Shown: piece after piece, positions 32,264 through 37,482 of the stretch
Numbering within the stretch: position 1 is the stretch's first letter
Layout of the letters: every line of letters starts with the position of its first letter
Assembly (NCBI GenBank): GCA_023664945.1
Contig: JAMPER010000009.1
Location: 1 to 37,482 of the forward strand
Source: Alistipes senegalensis
Lineage (GTDB): Bacteria > Pseudomonadota > Gammaproteobacteria > Burkholderiales > Burkholderiaceae_D
DNA length: 37,482 bases
Direction of reading: 5' to 3'
Position numbers and translations under genes: made by a program
The notes under the pieces: generated by a model
Database searches by the model: none
What the model was told of the DNA's origin: nothing
The model's input: only the letters and a program-made list of their open reading frames with translations

Positions 32264-33145
32264 TTAGAATTTAAGTGTTTCTCCATCAAATGGTATCAAG
32301 ACTTTATCCCTTATTCCTTTTTTCCGGGCATACTGTGACAAGTCTTTGCGATCCACTGTCATGTGGTTGATGGCATCCATGTGAATTGCCACTACATCAG
32401 CCTTGGGCATCTTTGTCACCATTTTCCAGACATCTTCCTTGCCCATGATTATTTCCGGCGCGTCCTTGAATTTTTCAACAGACATGGAAGCGCCACCAGC
32501 ATTGACAATAATCACATCCGGCGCATGCTTTGACAGAGCCTCATCCACACCTTCAAACCAGATGGTATCGCCCACAAGCCACGCTTTTTTGCCGCCGGAT
32601 GTTGTAAAGACAACTCCCATCACTTCTCCAAGAGCTTTGCCAAGGGCCGGATCAGCATACATGGTTTTTGAGCCGTGCTGCGTGGCTGTTCTTTCCATCT
32701 TTACTTTTCCGAATTCGTCAGACTCTTTCATTATGCGCACATTGGTGAAACCCTGGTTCTTTACAACTTTCGCATCTTCCCCATTTTGCACATAAAAAGG
32801 TATGTCTTTGGGCAATGCCTCCTGTGCCGCCTTGTCCCAGTGATCAAGATGGGTATGGGTGAGAACCACCGCGTCCACGCCATCAAGAATATCTTTCACA
32901 GGCATGGGCAGGGGGGTTAAAGGATTGCGGAGCCAGCTGCGATAGGTGTCGGGAAAACCCTCATACGCCCCGACTTCTGCGAACATCGGGTCAATAAGGA
33001 AGGTAGTGTCGCCGCTTGCAAGTTTTATGGTGGCATTCCTGATATGCTGGAGTGACAAATCATTATCCGCCGCTTTCGCAAGGTTCAGGTTGACGGTTAA
33101 TGCGAATGTAAGTACAAGGGACAGGGTGAATATCAGACGCTTCAT
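32264..33145 (-). CDS. Periplasmic metallo-beta-lactamase-fold hydrolase (UlaG-like)
   Basis: A 293-residue protein with a signal peptide (MKRLIFTLSLVLTFALTVNLNLAKA). The metallo-beta-lactamase fold is UlaG-like: HIRNATIKLASGDTTFLIDPMF at the start, the metal motif LTHTHLDHWD, a downstream His in ATQHGSK, Asp in WLVGDTIWFEG, and a final His in VAIHMDAINH. All metal ligands appear intact. Relatives hydrolyse lactones or phosphodiesters; the substrate is unknown. A good SD (GGGAGA) precedes the start. It lies 27 bp downstream of the HDAC-like gene and shares its MerR-type promoter. Codon use is more AT-rich than in the flanking genes, which suggests transfer. Confidence 0.88.
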   Translation of the reverse strand: MKRLIFTLSLVLTFALTVNLNLAKAADNDLSLQHIRNATIKLASGDTTFLIDPMFAEVGAYEGFPDTYRSWLRNPLTPLPMPVKDILDGVDAVVLTHTHLDHWDKAAQEALPKDIPFYVQNGEDAKVVKNQGFTNVRIMKESDEFGKVKMERTATQHGSKTMYADPALGKALGEVMGVVFTTSGGKKAWLVGDTIWFEGVDEALSKHAPDVIIVNAGGASMSVEKFKDAPEIIMGKEDVWKMVTKMPKADVVAIHMDAINHMTVDRKDLSQYARKKGIRDKVLIPFDGETLKF

Positions 33146-33172
33146 TTTTTCTCCCTCAAATTGGTTTTGCTG

Positions 33173-34300
33173 TTACTCTGCCTGGAATTTCCAGTAAGGC
33201 GAAAGAATGCGCTTCACTTCCTCTATGGCTTTTTCCTGATCGGGCGTAAGTTTGTTACCCACAATCAGGCCGGTGACAGGATCTATCACTTCCGTTTCTT
33301 CACCACTCATTGCCTCAATGCTTTTGAGGATACAAAATGACATGTAATTTCCTTTTCCACCTTCCAGAATGGCAATAAGATGTCCATGGGCATGGTTATC
33401 CGCGATGTCTTGAACGATTTCCACAAGCTTTTTATAGCCATCAGCAGTTATTTGCTGACGGCAAAGCGGATCAAAGATATTGGAGGCGTAACCGGCGATG
33501 AGAACAACCAGTTCCGGTTTGTACTGTTCAGCGACCGGGACGATAATATCGGTAAATGCCTTGATGTATGCATCGTCTCCCGCACCGGATGGCATAGGAA
33601 TGACGACATTGTAGCCTTTCCCCCTGCCTTCTCCAATCATGTCGGCATTTCTGTCAGCTACGCTATTTTCCTCAAACGCGCCAGTCTGATGAACTTCCGC
33701 ATAAAGCACTTCATCGGTGTTGTACCAGGCATCCTCAATGCCTTTTTTGTAGTGATTGTCAAAGTCTATGATCATTATGCGTTTCAGGCCGTATTTTTGA
33801 CGTGCATATTCAACAAGTATGTTGAAATCATTGACGACACAGAAACCAAAGCCCTTGTCCCGCTCCGCATGTGCTGACGGCGGCCTTTGCAGGCAAAATG
33901 CGTTATCGATTTTGCCCTGCATTATCATGTCCAGGGCATTCTTGTCGCCGCCAACTGCTTCGCGGATTACGTTAAGGCCCTTATGGCCAATCTGACAGTA
34001 TTCGCCAACTTCCCCGCCTCCGGCATTGCTCAGGGCATCAAGTTTGTCGATGTACTCACGCGAATGGAAGCCAACCAGTTTTTCCTTGTCTTCCAATCGG
34101 GTGGGAACAAATGTCAGCTTGTCCAGCAAGCCTGTTTTTTTTAAAAGATCATATGCCTCTGCCACCCGCTCCGGCGTATCATAATAGTCGTTTGTCGCTA
34201 TCCATGGATTGTACCCGGCAGACATGCAAAGGTAGCCATCGCTTGCCTTGTAATCCGCAAAATTGCCGGAATACATCAAACCGGTTTTTCTTTTAGACAT
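33173..34300 (-). CDS. Class II histone-deacetylase-fold protein with altered active site
   Basis: A 375-residue member of the bacterial class II HDAC/acetylpolyamine-amidohydrolase family, recognisable over its whole length (LVGFHSREYIDKLDALSNAGGGEVGE; GFGFCVVNDFNI; SGAGDDAYIKAF; FDPLCRQQITADGYKKL). Known members use a Zn ion bound by Asp, His and Asp plus a His pair and a Tyr. Here RPPGHHA reads RPPSAHA (Ala143), the D-x-H-H site reads D181-N-H183-Y, the usual third ligand Asp is Ala272 (AGYASN), and the Tyr of EGGY is Lys316. Two metal ligands remain, but deacetylation as in HDACs is unlikely. The start at 34300 has SD GGAGGAAA. No signal peptide is seen, so it is cytoplasmic. It is the first gene of the MerR-type operon. 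Confidence 0.88.
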   Translation of the reverse strand: MSKRKTGLMYSGNFADYKASDGYLCMSAGYNPWIATNDYYDTPERVAEAYDLLKKTGLLDKLTFVPTRLEDKEKLVGFHSREYIDKLDALSNAGGGEVGEYCQIGHKGLNVIREAVGGDKNALDMIMQGKIDNAFCLQRPPSAHAERDKGFGFCVVNDFNILVEYARQKYGLKRIMIIDFDNHYKKGIEDAWYNTDEVLYAEVHQTGAFEENSVADRNADMIGEGRGKGYNVVIPMPSGAGDDAYIKAFTDIIVPVAEQYKPELVVLIAGYASNIFDPLCRQQITADGYKKLVEIVQDIADNHAHGHLIAILEGGKGNYMSFCILKSIEAMSGEETEVIDPVTGLIVGNKLTPDQEKAIEEVKRILSPYWKFQAE

Positions 34301-34346
34301 TTGAATTTCCTCCAATGGTTGAGAGTTTCAATTACCGGACCCCCAG

Positions 34347-34377
34347 ACTGTAAAGCCTGTAGCTACTATAGGGTCAA
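34347..34377 (-). promoter_or_regulatory. MerR-family-type promoter with 19-bp spacer and dyad operator
   Basis: On the minus strand -35 TTGACC (34372-34377) and -10 TACAGT (34347-34352) are separated by 19 bp, longer than normal, the hallmark of promoters untwisted by MerR-type activators. The spacer and edge contain the near-perfect dyad CCTGTAG-CTA-CTATAGG (plus-strand order, 34356-34372), very similar to CadR/PbrR/ZntR-class operators. Transcription would begin near 34340, about 40 nt before the HDAC-like start. No merR-like gene is in the window. The remainder of 34301-34594 holds no gene. Confidence 0.75.
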
Positions 34378-34594
34378 GTTGGGAAATTCAATTTTTGAAA
34401 AAAATAATTAAAGTCAAACTTTTTATATAGTTAGACATGAATTTGCCAGAACCTATGGACACAAACTGCAAGCCCCTGGCAGGTTTCTCTCAACCATCAA
34501 TTCCTTTAATAAATAAGCAAACCGGAAAACAGGGCGAAGGACGGGAAAAACGGCAACCCGGGAACGCAAATTTTTTGTTGTGAAATGAAAAGCG

Positions 34595-34630
34595 TAAGTT
34601 AAGGGCGGGGGAATTCCCGCCCTTAACTTA
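34595..34630 (-). terminator. Long hairpin after hicB
   Basis: A perfect 15-bp stem (34595-34609 with 34616-34630) has a 6-nt loop. It lies 24 bp beyond the hicB stop. The minus-strand tail is CGCTTTTC, a short U tract, so it may end the hicAB transcript; its length and symmetry also recall small repeat elements. Confidence 0.55.
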
Positions 34631-34653
34631 TTGTGCTTACTGGGCAGAGAAAC

Positions 34654-34998
34654 TCAGCGTGCCATTCCCGCTGCCAGGAAAGAAATCACCAGTGAATTGA
34701 GGGATACCCCTTCCGCTTTTGCCCGGGCTGTCATTTGCGCATGAAGCGATTTTGGCACACGGGCAACGAACTTGCCGGAAGCCACCCCGCCGCTATTTGG
34801 CGCGGGTATAGGAAACCCAGCTTCTTCCAGCGCAGTGATAGTTTCAACTAACGCTTCTCTTCCATTAGCAATCGCTTCTTCAAGCGTTGCGCCATCCGAG
34901 ATGCACACATTAAAATCAGGATAGGAGATCAAGAAGCCACCACCTTCCTTTTCTGTCAGCGGGCGAATTTCAAAAGGATATTTGTCAATATCTCGCAT
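34654..34998 (-). CDS. hicB: HicB-family antitoxin
   Basis: A 114-residue antitoxin. The N-terminal RNase-H-like fold is typical (YPFEIRPLTEKEGGGFLISYPDFNVCISDGATLEEAIANGREALVETI). The C-terminus carries a short ribbon-helix-helix segment (GKFVARVPKSLHAQMTARAKAEGVSLNSLVISFLA) that should bind the operator at 35159-35173. HicB neutralises HicA and represses the operon. The ATG at 34998 overlaps the hicA stop by 1 base (TGATG), so translation is coupled. The hicA-hicB order is the usual one for HicB proteins with such a C-terminus. Confidence 0.9.
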   Translation of the reverse strand: MRDIDKYPFEIRPLTEKEGGGFLISYPDFNVCISDGATLEEAIANGREALVETITALEEAGFPIPAPNSGGVASGKFVARVPKSLHAQMTARAKAEGVSLNSLVISFLAAGMAR

Positions 34999-35156
34999 CA
35001 ATAATCAACTTCCATCATCCTGGTGATTTTCATCACATACACCGGCTTTACAGGCCGGTGAATAGGGACAGGCAACATTCTGCCGTCAAGCCAAGTGAAA
35101 ACGCAATGACTTGATCCACGCTGCCGCCATGTCAAATCATATTGCTTCGCAACCAT
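34998..35156 (-). CDS. hicA: HicA-family mRNA interferase toxin (short N-terminus)
   Basis: A 52-residue protein directly before hicB. The HicA core is clear: R-Q-R-G-S-S-H-C-V-F with the catalytic His17, then DGRMLPVPIHRPVKPVYVMK, a version of the double-stranded-RNA-binding-like HicA fold seen in members with the H-R/K-P-V/I-K-P-V-Y-V ending. HicA cleaves mRNA. Relatives usually have 10-25 more residues before the G-S-x-H motif; here an in-frame TGA stands 3 codons upstream of the ATG at 35156, so the first helix is short or lost. No good SD is visible and the likely transcription start is only a few bases upstream, so translation may be nearly leaderless. It may be a weakened toxin. Confidence 0.72.
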   Translation of the reverse strand: MVAKQYDLTWRQRGSSHCVFTWLDGRMLPVPIHRPVKPVYVMKITRMMEVDY

Positions 35157-35158
35157 TT

Positions 35159-35195
35159 CATATTGTCAATATGAAAATTGAAAAATATTTGACAA
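35159..35195 (-). promoter_or_regulatory. hicAB promoter with operator palindrome
   Basis: The perfect inverted repeat CATATTG-T-CAATATG (35159-35173) overlaps the likely -10 (CATATT on the minus strand, 35168-35173), 16 nt after TTGTCA (35190-35195). A HicB dimer binding here would block transcription, as is usual for this system. Confidence 0.6.
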
Positions 35196-35229
35196 ACTGC
35201 ACCGGTATGGCGCGGCCCGTTATGATGTG

Positions 35230-35258
35230 AAAACAGCCCGGTTTTTCAGGCTGTTTTT
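35230..35258. terminator. Bidirectional intrinsic terminator
   Basis: A 9-bp stem AAAACAGCC/GGCTGTTTT with a 10-nt loop ends in T5 on the plus side and T4 on the minus side. No gene clearly ends here; it separates hicAB from the gene-poor stretch to the right. Confidence 0.65.
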
Positions 35259-35790
35259 ATGGTGCGGGTTGCACCAAATATTTATCAGGCGGGAATGGGG
35301 TCGGCAATCAGGCAAAAGCCTGGCGCATGGCCTGTTTTCATGATAGCTGAAAATGCCGGATTCCTGTTTCCGGAAAGCGCCTTATGGCGATTTTCTTTTG
35401 CCAGGCCGTTTTTCCAGCTGAGTTATGCCTCTTCGCGAGCTTTCTCGCAACCATCACATCCAACATGCTGTTTCCCATCATGCGCAGGTAGCCTATACAG
35501 AACCAGCCATACCTTGCCAGAAAAGGGTTTTGCCGTATCCGGCGGCGCTGAATTATCCTGGATGATCTGCCTGGTGCAGGCAGCATGCCGCTTTTTTCCC
35601 TGTCCTGCTATGAAAAGGCTGGCAGCCTGATGATTTTTTATGCTGTTTTTCAGATTTTCAGGACAGAGGGAGCCGTTGCTTTCTTTCCTTTCTTATCAGG
35701 CCCGGTATGTTGCCAGTGTTCAGGATTGCTTACGGTTTTCAAAAAAAATGGCATTTACCCCTAAATAAATTTGCAAGCCTTCCGTTAAAC
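35259..35790. other. Gene-poor stretch
   Basis: No supported gene in about 530 bp. Open frames on the plus strand (35259-35630) and minus strand (35338-35586) have unnatural composition and no good SD. No transposase, integrase or repeat was recognised. Confidence 0.4.
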
Positions 35791-35793
35791 AGG

Positions 35794-35905
35794 TAACAGA
35801 GATTGACCAGGCAGCCAACCCTTGCGACCGGATTACCAATCCGGTGTCAAGCCAGCCGGGGGGGGGATTTCTTATCAAAAAAAGCGGGATTTTCCCGCTT
35901 TTTTT
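35794..35905 (+). ncRNA. Weak structured RNA candidate with terminal hairpin
   Basis: A hairpin ACCGGAT-TACCA-ATCCGGT (35827-35845), extended by CTTG/CAAG beyond a 2x2 internal loop, is followed by a run of nine G (35858-35866) and the terminator at 35877-35905. A poor promoter-like pair TTGCAA (35771-35776), 17 nt, TAACAG (35794-35799) lies upstream. On the minus strand the hairpin resembles the anticodon arm of a tRNA-Thr(GGU), but the D and T arms are missing. Confidence 0.22.
35877..35905. terminator. Symmetrical bidirectional terminator
   Basis: A7-GCGGG, the loop ATTTT and CCCGC-T7 give a 12-bp stem with T7 on either strand. Confidence 0.85.
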
Positions 35906-35930
35906 AATGGTTTTATATTCCCTTCCGGCA

Positions 35931-35966
35931 AAAAAACACCCCGGTCAGGTATTCACCTGACCGGGG
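35931..35966 (-). terminator. Terminator of the flagellin transcript
   Basis: A 12-bp perfect stem CCCCGGTCAGGT/ACCTGACCGGGG (35939-35966) with a 4-nt loop is followed on the minus strand by GTG and T7. It lies 14 bp past the small gene downstream of flagellin. Confidence 0.9.
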
Positions 35967-35980
35967 TATCAAGAAGAGTA

Positions 35981-36199
35981 TCACTCTTCGCTACCTGACT
36001 TATCCTCCTTCATTTCTGCCAGAAAACGGGACAGCTTCTCTGTATCGCTGCCCGGTTCAGATAACAGAGCCTCGCCGGTTTGTTGCAGCAGCTTTCCTCT
36101 TTTATGGTTGCTCTTTCTTCCCGGTTTGACAGAAGCAGAAGGTTGCTTGATGCCTTTTTTACCGGAAAAAGCCTGTTTCTGATAAGGAATTGAAGCCAT
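35981..36199 (-). CDS. Small basic hypothetical protein downstream of flagellin
   Basis: A 72-residue protein. Residues 1-36 are Lys/Gln/Ser-rich and basic (KQAFSGKKGIKQPSASVKPGRKSNHKRGK). Residues 37-72 are acidic and helical (LLQQTGEALLSEPG and TEKLSRFLAEMKEDKSGSEE). There is no signal peptide or Cys and I recognise no family. A good SD (GGGAGGG) stands before the ATG at 36199, 48 bp after the flagellin stop, and a strong terminator follows, so it is very probably co-transcribed with flagellin. A role in flagellin export or assembly is possible but is only suggested by position. Confidence 0.7.
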   Translation of the reverse strand: MASIPYQKQAFSGKKGIKQPSASVKPGRKSNHKRGKLLQQTGEALLSEPGSDTEKLSRFLAEMKEDKSGSEE

Positions 36200-36211
36200 C
36201 TTACCCTCCCT

Positions 36212-36239
36212 GGTTCAGGCTGGGAAACCGGCCTGAACC
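36212..36239 (-). repeat. Hairpin between flagellin and the small gene
   Basis: A 9-bp perfect stem GGTTCAGGC/GCCTGAACC with a 10-nt loop and no U tract lies just before the SD of the small gene. It could protect the flagellin mRNA 3' end after processing or lower read-through. Confidence 0.45.
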
Positions 36240-36247
36240 GTACGGTT

Positions 36248-37482
36248 TTAGCCGAGCAGGGACAGCACCGTCTGCGGGCGTTGGTTTGCCTGTGCCAGCA
36301 TGGCGGTACCAGCCTGTTGCAGGATGGTTGTGCGGGAGAGTTCTGCCGTTTCGGCAGCATAATCCGCATCCTGGATACGGCTTCTGGCATTGCTGGTGTT
36401 TTCAGCGTTTACTTCCAGGTTGGAGATCGTTGAGTTGAAACGGGATTGCAGTGCGCCATAGCGAGCCATTTCCTTGTCAATAGTGTTAATGGCGGCATCG
36501 CAGATGGCAATGGCCAACTGGGCCTTGTCAAAGGCGCTGACGTCCAGGCTGGCTACGGTTTTCAGCTTCGATGAATTGGCAGTTGCCGCAAAGTCTGTTG
36601 CTGTTGCAGCAGCAGTTGTCTTGATATTGAAGCCGGATTGGGAATCAAAGGTGATTGTGCCGACTACGCCCAAAGATGCCTTGGCTTCGGCAGCAGCAAT
36701 AGCAGTAAGTTCGGCAGCTGTGGGATTATCAGGATCCGCAGGTGCCGCGGCAGTAGCTATTTCAAACTCTTTTGCTGTACCAACAGTAGCCTTATCAGTA
36801 TTCGAGTCATACTGGATACTTGCCAGTGTGGCTGTCTTGCTATCCCCGACATCTTGAACAAGATTAATGCTTTCCCCCGCGGCATTAGTCAGCTTGATTC
36901 CGCCCAGATCTTCCGAATACTCTGCCGAGACGCCAGTTTTGGCAGTTTGTGCATTAAAGGCATTGATGGCTTCCGCATAGCCGTCTGCATCCAGATTGGA
37001 GCCAATAGTAAAGGAAATCGGGACAGCATCGCTATTATTGGAATTGATCTTGAAACTGTAAGATTTACCAGCTGCTGCTGTGAAAAGTGCCTCTGTCTTG
37101 GCCGAAGCGGTTACCCCTGTTTTGCCAGTCTGGGCATTTACCAGTGCAGCTGCTTCCTTGGCAGATTTGCCGGAAAGGTCGATTTCACTGGAGCTGCCCA
37201 AACGGCCTGCTACTGTAATTTTATCGGTTAATCCAGGAAACTTGGCAGGAGTATCAATAACAGCTTTGCCGCCATCATCTTTATATGTAGCAGGCGTTAT
37301 CGAAGCCGCATCATTTGCTTTTGAATACACCCGGTTCCCACCATACACATGCGTCTGGAAATTCGTGCCGTTGGCGGTGATCAGCTCGCCTGCGTTAGCA
37401 CCTACCTGGAAGTTTTGCCCGCCCAACGTCCCATCCAGCAGGTGCTGGCCGTTGAATGTGGTGGTCTGCGCTATCCGGTTGA
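36248..37482 (-). CDS. fliC: Flagellin, 3' part (5' end beyond the window)
   Basis: About 410 C-terminal residues of the flagellar filament protein are visible; the start lies to the right of the window. The upstream edge still shows the conserved D1 sequence NRIAQTTTFNGQHLLDG and GGQNFQVGANAG. The middle is a variable surface region with flagellin IN-type motifs (SYSFKINSNNSDAVPISF to GYAEAINAFNAQTAKTGVSAEY). The C-terminal D1/D0 helices are intact (ALQSRFNSTISNLEVNAENTS, ARSRIQDADYAAETAEL, SRTTILQQAGTAMLAQANQ, ending VLSLLG). A Cys in the C-terminal helix (AICDAAINTI) is unusual for a flagellin. The small gene at 35981 follows. The protein is secreted by the flagellar apparatus, and its presence implies a motile organism. 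Confidence 0.95.
   Translation of the reverse strand, partial: NRIAQTTTFNGQHLLDGTLGGQNFQVGANAGELITANGTNFQTHVYGGNRVYSKANDAASITPATYKDDGGKAVIDTPAKFPGLTDKITVAGRLGSSSEIDLSGKSAKEAAALVNAQTGKTGVTASAKTEALFTAAAGKSYSFKINSNNSDAVPISFTIGSNLDADGYAEAINAFNAQTAKTGVSAEYSEDLGGIKLTNAAGESINLVQDVGDSKTATLASIQYDSNTDKATVGTAKEFEIATAAAPADPDNPTAAELTAIAAAEAKASLGVVGTITFDSQSGFNIKTTAAATATDFAATANSSKLKTVASLDVSAFDKAQLAIAICDAAINTIDKEMARYGALQSRFNSTISNLEVNAENTSNARSRIQDADYAAETAELSRTTILQQAGTAMLAQANQRPQTVLSLLG

Noticed and set aside
35259-35630. 123-codon plus-strand frame right of hicAB
   Set aside because: Cys/Phe/Ser-rich unnatural composition and no recognised domain; it begins inside the tail of a terminator.
35805-35853. Complete tRNA-Thr gene on the minus strand
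   Set aside because: Only the anticodon arm is tRNA-like; no acceptor stem, D arm or T arm can be formed.

Overview
The window looks like chromosomal DNA from a beta-proteobacterium of the Burkholderiales, most likely an Oxalobacteraceae member close to Oxalobacter. This rests on protein character (PhoR, ThyA, GltA, Lnt, CorC and a polar-type flagellin), a GC content that looks mid-fifties over most of the window, and the large number of secreted Sel1-repeat proteins. The genus is inference; no rRNA, tRNA or marker search was possible.

Layout. 1-8.0 kb: a TDT/SLAC1-type transporter, an unknown Cys-containing protein, a lone phosphate sensor kinase phoR without phoB beside it, exonuclease III, the Fe-S helicase YoaA and a DUF2569 membrane protein. 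7.4-9.0 kb: a minus-strand pair of a TPR protein and a secreted Sel1 protein. 9.5-17.8 kb: an alpha/beta hydrolase that lacks its nucleophile, a squalene-cyclase-like fragment, gltA, thyA, a GyrI-like effector-binding protein, a second Sel1 protein, a membrane protein and an MscS channel. Two good promoter-plus-terminator pairs in this part (12.69-12.77 and 14.51-14.60 kb) enclose only 60-75 nt each and look like small RNA genes. 18.2-22.9 kb: an ankyrin protein, a small secreted protein, the corC-lnt operon and a methyltransferase.

22.9-26.2 kb: a helically spaced cluster of DnaA-box-like sites, a secreted nuclease-like protein, and a phage-flavoured stretch (DUF5131 protein, S24 repressor, a structured RNA candidate). 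26.2-32.0 kb: a tightly coupled six-gene operon in which every product appears to carry a signal peptide and five of the six are Sel1-repeat proteins. It is the most distinctive gene cluster here and its function is unknown.

32.0-35.2 kb: a visibly more AT-rich segment with a two-gene operon (a histone-deacetylase-fold protein with several active-site residues replaced, and a periplasmic metallo-beta-lactamase-fold protein). Its promoter has the 19-bp spacer and dyad typical of MerR-family metal or stress sensors. A HicAB toxin-antitoxin pair follows, with an operator palindrome in front of it. 35.2-37.5 kb: a gene-poor stretch with several strong hairpins, then a small unknown gene and the 3' part of a flagellin gene that runs off the end of the window.

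No CRISPR array, intact insertion sequence, rRNA or complete tRNA was found. Start codons were chosen from Shine-Dalgarno (SD) spacing, family alignment from memory and promoter position; the weaker choices are noted in the entries.
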